Of a DNA stretch of 64,000 bases, positions 51,766 to 61,217 are shown piece by piece. The position numbers were made by a program, and so were the translations under genes. The stretch lies in assembly GCA_958366985.1 (NCBI GenBank), contig CATXDC010000002.1, positions 1 through 64,000 of the forward strand, written 5' to 3'. The stretch's first letter is position 1, and each line of letters begins with the position of its first letter. Source of the stretch: an uncultured Oscillospiraceae bacterium (GTDB taxonomy: Bacteria; Bacillota; Clostridia; Oscillospirales; Acutalibacteraceae). The notes below the pieces were generated by a model that ran no database searches, was not told the DNA's origin, and was given only the letters and a program-made list of their open reading frames with translations.

Positions 51766-53265
51766 ATGTCAAAAGAAAGTTTTGCTCAGAGACTTAAAAC
51801 TGCTATGGAAAAACAGGGGAAAAAGCAGGTTGATTTAATAAATGCCGCCGCTTTACAGGGAGTTAAGCTTGGCAAAAGCCATATAAGCCAGTATGTAAGC
51901 GGAAAAACTGTTCCACGCAGTGACATTCTTCACTTTTTAGCCAAGGAGCTCAAGGTGGATGAAGAATGGCTTAAAGGCGTTGAAGAAGAAACATTGGAAA
52001 TGAGAATTGAACCTAAATCTAATAAAATTGAACTTTTGGAGGCAAATACAATGCGTACTTTTAAAAAATCGTCAAAGCTTGACAATGTTTTATATGATGT
52101 AAGAGGACCGGTTGTGGATGAAGCCGCAAGAATGGAAGAAGCCGGAACAAGAATTTTAAAGCTTAATATCGGTAATCCAGCTCCTTTCGGCTTTCATACC
52201 CCCGATGAAGTTATTTACGATATGCGCCGTCAGCTTACCGAGTGTGAGGGATATTCTCCTGCTCAGGGACTTTTTTCTGCAAGAAAAGCCATCATGCAGT
52301 ATGCGCAGCTTAAAAAGATCCCCAATGTTTCTATGGAAGATATTTACACAGGCAACGGCGTCAGTGAGCTTATTAATCTTAGTATGTCAGCGCTTCTTGA
52401 TGACGGAGATGAGATTTTGATTCCTTCTCCCGATTATCCTCTTTGGACTGCATGTGCTACTCTTGCAGGTGGTAAAGCGGTTCACTATATATGCGACGAG
52501 CAGTCAGACTGGTATCCGGATATGGACGACATAAAGAGGAAGATTACAAACAGAACAAAGGCGATTGTAATCATAAATCCCAACAATCCCACTGGAGCAC
52601 TGTATCCTAAGGAGGTTTTACAGCAGATTGTAGATATTGCAAGGGAGCATCAGCTTATTATTTTCTCCGATGAAATATATGACAGGCTCGTTATGGACGG
52701 AGAACAGCATATTTCCATTGCATCTCTTGCTCCCGATTTGTTCTGCGTAACATACAGCGGACTTTCAAAATCACACATGATTGCCGGATTCAGAATAGGC
52801 TGGATGATTTTAAGCGGAAACAAGAACATCGCAAGGGACTATATTGAGGGCCTGAGGATGCTTTCAAATATGCGTCTTTGTTCAAATGTTCCGGCACAGT
52901 CCATAGTTCAGACTGCTTTGGGCGGACATCAGAGTGTTGAAAGCTATATTTTGCCCGGCGGCAGAGTATATGAGCAGAGGGAATTTGTTTATAAAGCTCT
53001 TACGGATATACCTGGTATAACCGCAGTAAAGCCAAAGGCAGCTTTTTATATTTTCCCGAAAATTGATATTAAAAAGTTCAATATCACCGACGATGAGAAA
53101 TTTGCCCTTGATTTGCTTCGTGACAAGAAAATTCTTTTGATACACGGCGGCGGATTCAACTGGCAGCAGCCTGATCATTTCAGAGTGGTATATCTGCCCA
53201 GAATTGAGGTATTAAAGGAATCCGTAGAAAAAATAGCCGATTTCTTCAGCTACTATCACCAGTAA
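51766..53265 (+). CDS. HTH-aminotransferase fusion (AlaA-like)
   Basis: 499 residues from the ATG at 51766, 8 bases after GGAGG. Residues about 1-80 form a Cro/CI helix-turn-helix (FAQRLKTAMEKQGKKQVDLINAAALQGVKLGKSHISQYVSGKTVPRSDILHFLAKEL). Residues 96-499 are a full class I/II PLP aminotransferase starting MRTFKKSSKLDNVLYDVRGPV and close to AlaA, with the Schiff-base Lys335 in SGLSKSH. AlaA-type enzymes make alanine from pyruvate and glutamate. Inside the linker a second ribosome binding site (52038-52042) and ATG (52051, Met96) would give a separate aminotransferase. Likely a self-regulating fusion with two products. Confidence 0.85.
   Translation: MSKESFAQRLKTAMEKQGKKQVDLINAAALQGVKLGKSHISQYVSGKTVPRSDILHFLAKELKVDEEWLKGVEEETLEMRIEPKSNKIELLEANTMRTFKKSSKLDNVLYDVRGPVVDEAARMEEAGTRILKLNIGNPAPFGFHTPDEVIYDMRRQLTECEGYSPAQGLFSARKAIMQYAQLKKIPNVSMEDIYTGNGVSELINLSMSALLDDGDEILIPSPDYPLWTACATLAGGKAVHYICDEQSDWYPDMDDIKRKITNRTKAIVIINPNNPTGALYPKEVLQQIVDIAREHQLIIFSDEIYDRLVMDGEQHISIASLAPDLFCVTYSGLSKSHMIAGFRIGWMILSGNKNIARDYIEGLRMLSNMRLCSNVPAQSIVQTALGGHQSVESYILPGGRVYEQREFVYKALTDIPGITAVKPKAAFYIFPKIDIKKFNITDDEKFALDLLRDKKILLIHGGGFNWQQPDHFRVVYLPRIEVLKESVEKIADFFSYYHQ
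52005..52053 (+). promoter_or_regulatory. Internal translation start inside the HTH-aminotransferase gene
   Basis: TTGAACTTTTGGAGG (52028-52042) and ATG 52051 repeat the external start region: TGAACTTTTGGAGG occurs exactly at 51744-51757 and 52029-52042. The region also has two TTGAAC boxes (52007, 52028), like the operator array upstream. Confidence 0.65.
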
Positions 53266-53295
53266 TTTTCTTTTGCTTTTTCGGAGGATTTAAAA

Positions 53296-54027
53296 GTGAC
53301 GGTAAAAGAATCAGTACGCACTATAAATTTTGGTTCAGCCGAAATACAGTATGTTTTGGAGCGTAAGAAAGTAAAGAATATAAATCTCCGCATCAAAAGG
53401 GATGGTACGGTAAAGGTTTCGGCAGCTTCATTTATACCTGCAAAAAGGATAGATGAATTTGTTTTAAGCAAAGGTGAATTTATCCTTTCAGCTCTAAAGA
53501 AGTTCTCCCAAAGGGCGGAATTTTCCGAGGACTCAAGCAAATACGAGGATGGCGACAGTTTTTATATAATGGGTAAATGTCTTTATCTTAAGGTTTTACC
53601 GGGAAAACCCGGGGTAGAAGCTGACGGAGGGTATATTTATTTAACTTTGCCTGATACCGATGATACTGCAAAAAAGAAAAGGCTTATGGAAAAATTCAGG
53701 GACGAGGAATGCATGCTGAATTTCGGAGAAATCCTCGATGAAATATATCCTGTTTTCAGCAAAATGGGTGTGGAAAAACCTCAGCTGAAAATAAGAAAAA
53801 TGGAAAGCCGCTGGGGGTCCTGTGCATACAGAAAAGGTGTAATTACTCTTAATAAAAGGCTTATGGCAGCGCCCAGGGAATGCATAGAATATGTAATAGT
53901 ACATGAAATGTGTCATTTCATTCACCCTGACCATTCAAGTAGATTTCACAATCTTGTTGCTTCCATAATGCCTGACTGGAAAGAGAGAAAGAACATTCTC
54001 GAAAAAACTCCTCAGTGCTGGTATTGA
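53296..54027 (+). CDS. YgjP/WLM-type metallopeptidase (DUF45)
   Basis: 243 residues, GTG start after GGAGG. Zinc motif HEMCH at 203-207, with HPDHSSRFHNLVASIMPDWKERKNIL after it, and RKMESRWGSCAYRKGVITLNKRL before, the usual DUF45 pattern. Members are predicted SprT-like proteases; the substrate is unknown. It follows the aminotransferase by 30 bases and may share its transcript. Confidence 0.88.
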   Translation: MTVKESVRTINFGSAEIQYVLERKKVKNINLRIKRDGTVKVSAASFIPAKRIDEFVLSKGEFILSALKKFSQRAEFSEDSSKYEDGDSFYIMGKCLYLKVLPGKPGVEADGGYIYLTLPDTDDTAKKKRLMEKFRDEECMLNFGEILDEIYPVFSKMGVEKPQLKIRKMESRWGSCAYRKGVITLNKRLMAAPRECIEYVIVHEMCHFIHPDHSSRFHNLVASIMPDWKERKNILEKTPQCWY

Positions 54028-54043
54028 TGAATAGTTAAAACAA

Positions 54044-54086
54044 AAAACAGCATCGGAGAAGCTTTTAGCTTTTTCGGTGCTGTTTT
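54044..54086. terminator. Bidirectional terminator
   Basis: AAAACAGCATCGGAGAAGC pairs with GCTTTTTCGGTGCTGTTTT (some G-U) with a 5-base loop, between convergent genes. Confidence 0.8.
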
Positions 54087-54107
54087 GATAAATTTTACTC
54101 TGCAATT

Positions 54108-55454
54108 TTATTTTTCGGTAAGCGCAAAACCTGATTTGTTATTGCCTGTAAGGGAGAAACGGTAGCTGAGTCCGTACTGTACGGGGAATTTTTTATTCTT
54201 GCATACCGTATATTCTTTTCCGTCAGTGTCGATGACTTTTAAATCAAAAGAAAATTGCTGAAGTTTATATCCCTGGGTCTTAAAAGGAAAATCTGCGGGA
54301 GTAAATCTGAATTCAAGGGAAGAATCTTTTGCAACTTCCCAGCCGTTTGCGTTTTGGGCTGCCTGAGTGGCAATAAGCTCACCGTTAAGGTAATAATCTA
54401 TTGCAATGTCTTTAATGTTTATATCGGTGTTGTTTTCAATGTTCATGAAAAATACTTCTTCTGTGAGCGAAGTCATTTTTTTGCCGTATTTATTAATATT
54501 CAGTTTATCCAAAAGATTTTGAAGTTCCACGGCGGAAGAAGAAAATTCCTTTATATTTTTACCCGCAAAATTCGAGGCGTGTTCGGAGGTTACAGTGTAT
54601 TCCTTGTGTTCTCCCTCCGCTCTGTATTCCCATTTTACATAGTCCAGATTTCCGATTAAAGCAATCAATACACAGGAGTCACGGAGCATAACCTCATGAA
54701 TCTCATTTTCTCTGTATGGTATAAACGCATCATCAAAAATAATTGACCAGCCATAGGGCTCTTCTGCGGTGTGCAGCTCGTTTGAAAATCCTCCCAAGTG
54801 ATCGGCGACACCTAAAGCACCGGCTATTTTGGTATCGGCTACAATACTGCCAACATATGGAGTTTTCAGGGAGTAAAGCTCTGCCGCAGTTTCACTTATG
54901 GAAATACCGTTTTCCCACATTACAAGACCGTTTACACGTACTTCCTTAATGTTGTTCTTTGCCGTGTATTCATCGTCGAAAGTCATGCTGTTAATAAAAC
55001 ATTTAGGTGCAAAATAGACGGTTATATCAACAACGCCGTTTTTTTCGGAAAATGCAACTCTGGCAGCTCCGATTCCACTTATTCCGAAATCACCGCTTAT
55101 TTTTACGGTGTTATCTGTGACTGATAAATCACTGTAAAAGTCTTCATTATACGCTTCCTCTCCTATATACAGGATTCTGAACGCTGCCGCAGACAAAGCC
55201 AAAATGACTATAACAGCGCATACTATAAATCCCTTTTGCAGTGAGCGGCGGCGTATTTTTTTAAGATAGTTTACCTCAGCTTTAGGTTCGCTTTGTGTTT
55301 TTTCCGGTTCTTTCATTCGCTGTAAGACTTCGGTGCACTCAGGACATTCTTTCAAGTGTTCATTTACGGCTTCATTTGTAGTTTCGCTTGTAAGTCTATC
55401 CACATATGACGGGAGCAAATCCCGTACAATGTCACAGTTAAGCTTTGTACTCAT
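54108..55454 (-). CDS. Zinc-finger anti-sigma factor, membrane protein
   Basis: 448 residues. The N-terminal zf-HC2 motif is HLKECPECTEVL (about 32-43, His and two Cys), preceded by CDIVRDLLPSYVDRLTSE. One transmembrane helix lies at about 75-97 (GFIVCAVIVILALSAAAFRILYI) and a large outer domain follows. Its start overlaps the sigma gene by 17 bases. It should hold that ECF sigma factor at the membrane and release it on an envelope signal. Confidence 0.82.
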   Translation of the reverse strand: MSTKLNCDIVRDLLPSYVDRLTSETTNEAVNEHLKECPECTEVLQRMKEPEKTQSEPKAEVNYLKKIRRRSLQKGFIVCAVIVILALSAAAFRILYIGEEAYNEDFYSDLSVTDNTVKISGDFGISGIGAARVAFSEKNGVVDITVYFAPKCFINSMTFDDEYTAKNNIKEVRVNGLVMWENGISISETAAELYSLKTPYVGSIVADTKIAGALGVADHLGGFSNELHTAEEPYGWSIIFDDAFIPYRENEIHEVMLRDSCVLIALIGNLDYVKWEYRAEGEHKEYTVTSEHASNFAGKNIKEFSSSAVELQNLLDKLNINKYGKKMTSLTEEVFFMNIENNTDINIKDIAIDYYLNGELIATQAAQNANGWEVAKDSSLEFRFTPADFPFKTQGYKLQQFSFDLKVIDTDGKEYTVCKNKKFPVQYGLSYRFSLTGNNKSGFALTEK

Positions 55455-55926
55455 CTGCTTCCAGCTCCTTTTTGATTTTTTCTTTGCCTCGATAGTAGTT
55501 AACCCTTGCCCAGTTTTCCGACTGAGACATAATGTCTCCTATCTCACGGAAAGACAGTCCGCCAAGTAACCTCAGATACATAACCTCACGCATTTCGCTG
55601 TTTAGAGAATGCATTCTTTTCATCAGTTCAAGCTGTCCCATAGCCGAGATGATTTCGTTTTCCGGCGACGGGGATGAAGCGGTATGTTCTTCGAGTATAT
55701 CTGCCGGCGGATGCTTGCGGCGGTAGCTTAAAAATACGTTTTTGGCTATAGCGCAAAGCCATGTGGTAATTTTGCAGCTTCCGTCAAATTTATTCGCTGC
55801 TTTTACCGCCTGATAAAAGGTTTCCTGAGTCAGCTCCTCAGCGGTGTCAGCGTTCCGGGTAAGGGAAAGAAGATAGCCATAGACCGTCTGCGAATGTTCA
55901 CGGTAGATTTCTTCCATTGACAGCAT
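55438..55926 (-). CDS. ECF sigma factor, second
   Basis: 162 residues. Region 2 YLLSLTRNADTAEELTQETFYQAV (about 18-41) and region 4 LNSEMREVMYLRLLGGLSFREIGDIMSQSENWARVNYYRGKEKIKKEL with its helix-turn-helix. It is translationally coupled to the zinc-finger anti-sigma gene, the usual two-gene switch. It is unlike the first sigma (16682-17251) in sequence, so they serve different stimuli. Confidence 0.87.
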   Translation of the reverse strand: MLSMEEIYREHSQTVYGYLLSLTRNADTAEELTQETFYQAVKAANKFDGSCKITTWLCAIAKNVFLSYRRKHPPADILEEHTASSPSPENEIISAMGQLELMKRMHSLNSEMREVMYLRLLGGLSFREIGDIMSQSENWARVNYYRGKEKIKKELEADEYKA

Positions 55927-56067
55927 CGAGTTATCTCCTTTCGGTTTATTTGTCAGTTAATGCCGGAAACAGCCAAAACGTTACAGATAAATGAAAAATT
56001 TTTAAATCTTAAAAGTTATTATATAATATCACACTTTGAGTTTTCCACAATACTTGTTTTAAATGTT

Positions 56068-56103
56068 AAAAAGAGCCGACCGCTTTTGCAGTCAGCTCTT
56101 TTA
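56068..56103. terminator. Terminator of the membrane hydrolase gene
   Basis: AAAAGAGCCGAC pairs with GTCAGCTCTTTT around a 10-12-base loop (one G-U pair), with A/T runs on each side. It is 50 bases downstream of the minus-strand hydrolase gene stop. Confidence 0.65.
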
Positions 56104-56153
56104 TTTTATTCAGTTGCTTTTGTCAGTTTAATGTCCTTTGAGGGCATTGCCTA

Positions 56154-58001
56154 TTACAGCTGAGTAAGAGTATTTGTGCAGCTCATTGTTGTTACAAGCA
56201 GAGCCATAATGATACCTGCAAGGTATGGATTGCGTGTGCGCTTGTAAATGATACGTGATACAACTGCTGCAACGGGAAGGATAACCACAATTGGATACAG
56301 CCAGATTCCTATAATGCTTCCGCCGAACCAGGGGATAAACTCATTGGGAAGGTGTCCGGTGATGAAGAAGCAGCTGTACATGATGATAATCATGATAAGG
56401 GAAGCAAGGCCGTTGAAAATAGCCATAACTGTGGTGTTGACCCATTCTTTCTTGCCCATCTGGAAGTAGTTGTAGCTGTTTATTGAAATGCTGTTGCAGA
56501 TGTAGTAAACAAGGAAGAAGGGAAGGTACAGTGCGATAATCGGAATCTTATCCGCTGTAAATGCTTTAAGGGGAAGTACCCACAGACGGAAATCAGTCTT
56601 GAAGAAGTAGTCGGCGGCAAATACAAGTGCATAGGATGCCGCAGCAACAACAATTGCAAGAGCGATTGTTTTTACAAGATTTATACCGCTTATCTTTACT
56701 CCGTTTGCAACTCTGTCAGGCTTGCTGCCTGTAATCAGACGTCCAAGCCAGATGAGTACAAGGGCGAAGAGACCGCAAAGCATACTCCATACGCCGATGA
56801 AGAATACCGGCGACTGTGGGAAGAAGTCAGGCATAATCTTACCGATTACACTGTATCCCACCATATAGACGACTATTGAGAACAGTGTTGCAAGAATATT
56901 GCTGATCCAAAACCATGCTTTTGCTTTGCCTTTGGGTGCCGGAGCGGGAGCAACTGTCTGCGGAGCCTTAAGGCTTGCAAATACTTTTGTCTTAATAAGA
57001 GTAAGTGCAAGGCTTACAGCAAACATCATAAATCCAACAAGGCCGATTGCGTTGAAGAAAGCTTTAAGCTGCCAGATTTGGTTGTCACCGTCAATTTTAA
57101 TTGGAGCATCAAGAGCAGCGTCAAAAAATTCAACGCTGGAGGATACAACGCCCTTTGAGAAATGAGCCCATGGATGAGTGATGTTGGGGTTGTAAATTAC
57201 TCTGATAGCTTCTTCTCCGTCTATCTCTTCTTTATACATTGTATAGCTGCTGCGTGTGTCAAGTCCTGTGGGATCTTGACCGAAATGAAGGAATGACTGA
57301 GCAGTAGCCTGGTCTATGTAATCACGGGGAGCTGTGCGTGTGCCGTCGTCAAGTTTAACACGATGGAAAAATTCATCGTACTGGCAGGCGACAATTCCGG
57401 CGTCACGGCTGCCGAACATATTGTAGTATTCGCCTTTATCGTCCACATAAACCGCATCGTTTGAAACGAGAAGGGCGGCGGCAATAAGCTGAGTTTCAGC
57501 TTCGTTATCCAGAAGTACAGCCGTGCGGCTTGCAAGTGCGCCGTTTGAGTGACCTGTGACACCAATGCGTTCTGTGTCAACAAAGGGCAGATCAGCCATC
57601 ATTTTTACGGCGTCATACATTCCGTTGGCGTTGTTTTCAGGTTTCCACCAGTCGCCGGTGGGAAGATTTTCCGAATTGCCGTGACCGTACATATCAATTG
57701 AAAGTACAACGAATCCACGGCGTGCATATTCCACATAGTTAAGGTCCTGCATTTCACGGTTGTTGTACCAGCCGTGGCTGCAGATAATTGCCGGAGCGGG
57801 ATTTTCCTCGGTAGCGTTTTCCGGAACGAACAGCAGTGCGCTCATATAGTGGCCGCTGTCTGTTTCCCAACGCAGATCCCGCACTTCAACTTTTCCGAAA
57901 TTGGTCTGTACTAAGCTGGCTCCGATAGAGCTGATCAGACATATGACCAGTGCAATACACAGCCAGAAGACAGATGATTTTTTCTTTGAACCAGCGTTCA
58001 T
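56154..58001 (-). CDS. Membrane-anchored alpha/beta hydrolase
   Basis: 615 residues: one N-terminal helix (about 10-30), then an alpha/beta-hydrolase fold with ICSHGWYNN (oxyanion hole) and GVTGHSNGAL with nucleophile Ser152, then from about residue 325 eight or so membrane helices. The dienelactone-hydrolase-like domain would face outside. The substrate is unknown, perhaps an envelope ester. A promoter candidate (minus strand) is TTGACA at 58198-58193 and TAGCAT at 58174-58169, which lies in an inverted repeat TAGCAT...ATGCTA (58150-58174). The rest of 58002-58376 has no gene. Confidence 0.75.
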   Translation of the reverse strand: MNAGSKKKSSVFWLCIALVICLISSIGASLVQTNFGKVEVRDLRWETDSGHYMSALLFVPENATEENPAPAIICSHGWYNNREMQDLNYVEYARRGFVVLSIDMYGHGNSENLPTGDWWKPENNANGMYDAVKMMADLPFVDTERIGVTGHSNGALASRTAVLLDNEAETQLIAAALLVSNDAVYVDDKGEYYNMFGSRDAGIVACQYDEFFHRVKLDDGTRTAPRDYIDQATAQSFLHFGQDPTGLDTRSSYTMYKEEIDGEEAIRVIYNPNITHPWAHFSKGVVSSSVEFFDAALDAPIKIDGDNQIWQLKAFFNAIGLVGFMMFAVSLALTLIKTKVFASLKAPQTVAPAPAPKGKAKAWFWISNILATLFSIVVYMVGYSVIGKIMPDFFPQSPVFFIGVWSMLCGLFALVLIWLGRLITGSKPDRVANGVKISGINLVKTIALAIVVAAASYALVFAADYFFKTDFRLWVLPLKAFTADKIPIIALYLPFFLVYYICNSISINSYNYFQMGKKEWVNTTVMAIFNGLASLIMIIIMYSCFFITGHLPNEFIPWFGGSIIGIWLYPIVVILPVAAVVSRIIYKRTRNPYLAGIIMALLVTTMSCTNTLTQL

Positions 58002-58376
58002 AATTCTTCCTCCTCATGTGTGTTCGAAAAGCTCTTCGTTTTTTGCAGACTTTTGCGCATAAAGTCTGTGATGCTCGCCGGATGCCAAAAGCGGTGTTAA
58101 TAAGGGTACAGAAGGACTAACATTACCCTTTTCTCACTTTCACGCTTCATAGCATTCTCATCGATTTCATGCTATCACTATAAATAGTTATATGTCAATA
58201 CTTATAAAAATTTTCATATAAAATGCTGAAAAAAGAGGCTCCCGGTTTGGAGAAAAAGCTGTTTATTTCAAAAGAGAAAATAAAATTTGGTTCTTAACTA
58301 TAAAGAAATATAAGATTTTGGGCTAAAAAATATATGGTTTTGAGTGTTAAGAGGGGAAAGAAAGTTCCGCAAATTG

Positions 58377-58432
58377 TTAACTTATATTTAACACTCATCG
58401 GGTTTCACAGTTAACAGGGGCTCAGTTATACT
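58377..58432 (+). promoter_or_regulatory. pst promoter with Pho-box-like repeats
   Basis: TTAACT (58377-58382) and TTAACA (58388-58393) are 11 bp apart, the spacing of PhoP boxes in Gram-positive bacteria; a third TTAACA stands at 58411. The core promoter is TTCACA (58404-58409), 17 bases, TATACT (58427-58432). The -10 lies in a perfect 15-bp palindrome, CTCAGTTATACTGAG (58421-58435). Confidence 0.65.
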
Positions 58433-58489
58433 GAGTACGTTCCCAAAAATAAAACAAAACATGAACAAAGACTGAGGAGGTCATGAAAG

Positions 58490-59308
58490 ATGAAAAAATT
58501 GTTAGCTATCTTAATCGTAGGAGTTTTGCTTGCAGGCGTTCTTTACGGATGCACAGCAGGCGGTGACAGTCTTTCAGGTACAGTAACAACAGACGGTTCA
58601 ACATCCATGGAAAAGTACATAGGCTTCATTGGAGAAAGCTTTATGGAGCAGAATAAGGGTGTTGAAGTAACTTACAATCCCACAGGTTCAGGTTCAGGTA
58701 TTCAGGCAGTTCTCGAGGGCAGATGCGACATCGGACTTTCTTCCCGTGACCTTAAGGATGAAGAGGTTGCAAAGGGACTTAAAGGAACAGTTGTTGCAAT
58801 CGACGGTATAGCAATTATCCTCAATCCTGAAAATACAGTTGAAGATCTTACAGTTGAGCAGATCGCCGCTCTTTACACAGGCGAAATCACCAACTGGAAA
58901 GAGGTTGGCGGTAAAGATGCACCTGTAGTTGCAATCGGCCGTGAGGCAGGTTCAGGTACACGTGACGGTTTCGAGTCAATCACAGGCACTGAAGACAAGT
59001 GCAAATACAGCCAGGCTCTTACAGCAACAGGCGATGTTGTTGCAACAGTAGCAGGCAACCCCAACGCAATCGGATATGTTTCTCTTGCATCAGTAAGCGA
59101 TAAGGTAAAGGCTATCAAGGTTAACGGTGTAGCTCCCAGCACTGAGACAATTCAGGATGGAACATATGAAATCCAGCGTAACTTCGTAATGGTAACTCTT
59201 GCCGATAAAGAGCTCAGCGAAACTGCACAGAAGTTCTTCGACTTCGCAACCTCAGCTGAGGCGGATGCTCTTGTAAAAGAGGCAGGCGTAGTACCTGTAA
59301 AGAGATAA
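58490..59308 (+). CDS. pstS: Phosphate-binding lipoprotein PstS
   Basis: 272 residues. Signal peptide with lipobox LYGC (Cys21). GSTSMEKYIGFIGESF and GSGSGIQAVLEGRCDIGLSSRDLK are phosphate-binding segments, followed by GREAGSGTRDGFE. It captures phosphate outside the membrane for PstCAB. Good GAGGTCATGAAAG-type site. First gene of the pst operon, behind a Pho-box-like promoter. Confidence 0.95.
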   Translation: MKKLLAILIVGVLLAGVLYGCTAGGDSLSGTVTTDGSTSMEKYIGFIGESFMEQNKGVEVTYNPTGSGSGIQAVLEGRCDIGLSSRDLKDEEVAKGLKGTVVAIDGIAIILNPENTVEDLTVEQIAALYTGEITNWKEVGGKDAPVVAIGREAGSGTRDGFESITGTEDKCKYSQALTATGDVVATVAGNPNAIGYVSLASVSDKVKAIKVNGVAPSTETIQDGTYEIQRNFVMVTLADKELSETAQKFFDFATSAEADALVKEAGVVPVKR

Positions 59309-59327
59309 CAGCATCTTAAAAAATCCT

Positions 59328-59357
59328 GCGCATCTGCTCAAGGGTGGATGCGCTTTT
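59328..59357 (+). terminator. Hairpin between pstS and pstC (partial terminator)
   Basis: GCGCATC (59328-59334) pairs with GATGCGC (59347-59353), then TTTTG. It likely lets the binding-protein gene be expressed more than the permease genes, as often seen in ABC importers. Confidence 0.6.
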
Positions 59358-59434
59358 GTTCATGAAATAATATTGAGTGTGAAATATAAAGAAAGGTAGC
59401 GGATCTGGCGGTTATAAAAGAGGAAAATGATTTA

Positions 59435-60337
59435 ATGCCGACATATCCGACAGCATTTTATATGAGTAAATCAAAGAAGTTTTTATCAAAAGCCGAAAAG
59501 GCGATGAATTTTTTCTTCATGATTTGCGGATTCCTTGCAGTGGCATGTGTTCTGTTCATAACGGTTTATCTTGTAATATCAGGACTTCCTGCAATTCGTG
59601 AAATCGGACTTATAGACTTTTTATTCGGTAAAGTTTGGAGTCCCACATCCTCTGATCCCCAATACGGAATACTTCCGTTTATAATGACATCAGTCTGGGG
59701 TACCCTGGGCGCCGTACTTATCGGTGTGCCTATCGGACTTCTGACAGCTATTTTCCTTGCAAAGATTGCTCCCAAACGTCTTGCAAAAACTGTCAGACCT
59801 GCCGTTGACCTGCTTGCAGGCATCCCCTCCGTTGTCTACGGTCTTATCGGTATGATTGTGCTTGTTCCCGCAGTGAGAGAAGCCTTTAATCTCCCTGACG
59901 GAGCGAATCTTTTCTCCGCTATAATCGTTCTTGCGATTATGATTCTTCCGTCCATAATAAGTGTTTCAGAAACTGCTTTGAAGGCTGTGCCTCCCGAATA
60001 TGAAGAGGCGAGCCTTGCACTGGGAGCTACAAAAACCGAGACTGTTTTCAAAGTGACGGTGCCTGCGGCAAAAGGCGGTATTGCAACATCGGTTGTTCTT
60101 GGTATCGGCAGAGCCATAGGTGAAGCCATGGCGGTTATGATGGTATCCGGCAACGTTCCCAATATGCCGGGAATTTTCACAAGCGTGCGTTTCCTTACAA
60201 CTGCCGTTGCCAGTGAAATGTCATATTCCAGCGGACTTCAGCGTCAGGCGCTGTTTTCAATAGCTCTTGTGCTGTTCATATTCATCATGATAATAAATCT
60301 TGTGCTTAATAAGCTCCTTAAACGTAAAAAGAAATGA
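59435..60337 (+). CDS. pstC: Phosphate ABC transporter permease PstC
   Basis: 300 residues with six membrane helices and the EEASLALGATKTETVFKVTVPAAKGG cytoplasmic coupling motif that contacts PstB. The ATG at 59435 has GAGG about 10 bases upstream; a second ATG (59462) lacks one. It forms the channel with PstA for phosphate uptake. Confidence 0.93.
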   Translation: MPTYPTAFYMSKSKKFLSKAEKAMNFFFMICGFLAVACVLFITVYLVISGLPAIREIGLIDFLFGKVWSPTSSDPQYGILPFIMTSVWGTLGAVLIGVPIGLLTAIFLAKIAPKRLAKTVRPAVDLLAGIPSVVYGLIGMIVLVPAVREAFNLPDGANLFSAIIVLAIMILPSIISVSETALKAVPPEYEEASLALGATKTETVFKVTVPAAKGGIATSVVLGIGRAIGEAMAVMMVSGNVPNMPGIFTSVRFLTTAVASEMSYSSGLQRQALFSIALVLFIFIMIINLVLNKLLKRKKK

Positions 60338-60347
60338 GGCGATAAAA

Positions 60348-61202
60348 GTGAAAAATAAATTATCTTTAAAGCGAAGAGCCTATCGTCTTATTCTTCATAT
60401 ACTTATGTATGCCGCCGCAGGACTTACCTGTGCGCTGCTTGCGGGACTTATAATCTATATTTTCTACCGTGGTCTCGGCAACATAACCTGGGAGCTTTTA
60501 AGTACCTCCCCAAGCTTTTTAAAAGATACCATAGGTATTCTTCCCAATATCCTCAACACCATATATATTGTAGTAATCACACTGATTATTGTACTGCCTC
60601 TGGGTGTAGGCGCTGCAATTTATCTTACGGAATACGCTAAAAATCAAAAGCTTGTGTCCGTAATCGAGTTTGCAACAGAAACCCTTGCAGGTATCCCGTC
60701 TATTATTTACGGCCTTGTAGGTATGCTTTTCTTCGTGCAGTTTTGCTCTCTCGAATACAGTATCCTTGCAGGAAGCCTTACACTTGTTGTGGTTACTCTT
60801 CCGACTATTATCAGAACCACTCAGGAAAGCCTTAAAACTGTTCCGCAGAGCTACCGTGAAGGAGCTTTGGGACTTGGAGCGGGTAAATGGCATATGATAC
60901 GCACAGTTGTTCTGCCCTGCTCAGTTGATGGAATCGTCACAGGCTGTATTCTTGCAGTTGGACGAATTGTAGGCGAATCGGCGGCTCTGCTCTTTACAGC
61001 GGGTATGGCAAACAATATCATGAATTTCATAGATGCCATCAAGCCCGGAAATCCCGGAGCTACCCTTACCGTTGCAATGTACATCTATGCAAAGGAGAGA
61101 GGCGAATTTGAGGTTGCCTTTGCAATTGCGGCAATCCTTCTTGTACTTACCTTTATAATCAACTTTGCAGCGAAGCTTGCAGGACGAAAGCTCAAAAAAT
61201 GA
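60348..61202 (+). CDS. pstA: Phosphate ABC transporter permease PstA
   Basis: 284 residues from GTG at 60348 (GAGG 9 bases before), 10 bases after pstC; an upstream in-frame start overlaps pstC and is rejected. Six membrane helices, with REGALGLGAGKWHMIRTVVLPCSVDG as the coupling motif. Partner of PstC. Confidence 0.92.
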   Translation: MKNKLSLKRRAYRLILHILMYAAAGLTCALLAGLIIYIFYRGLGNITWELLSTSPSFLKDTIGILPNILNTIYIVVITLIIVLPLGVGAAIYLTEYAKNQKLVSVIEFATETLAGIPSIIYGLVGMLFFVQFCSLEYSILAGSLTLVVVTLPTIIRTTQESLKTVPQSYREGALGLGAGKWHMIRTVVLPCSVDGIVTGCILAVGRIVGESAALLFTAGMANNIMNFIDAIKPGNPGATLTVAMYIYAKERGEFEVAFAIAAILLVLTFIINFAAKLAGRKLKK

Positions 61203-61217
61203 TAGGAGAATATATAT

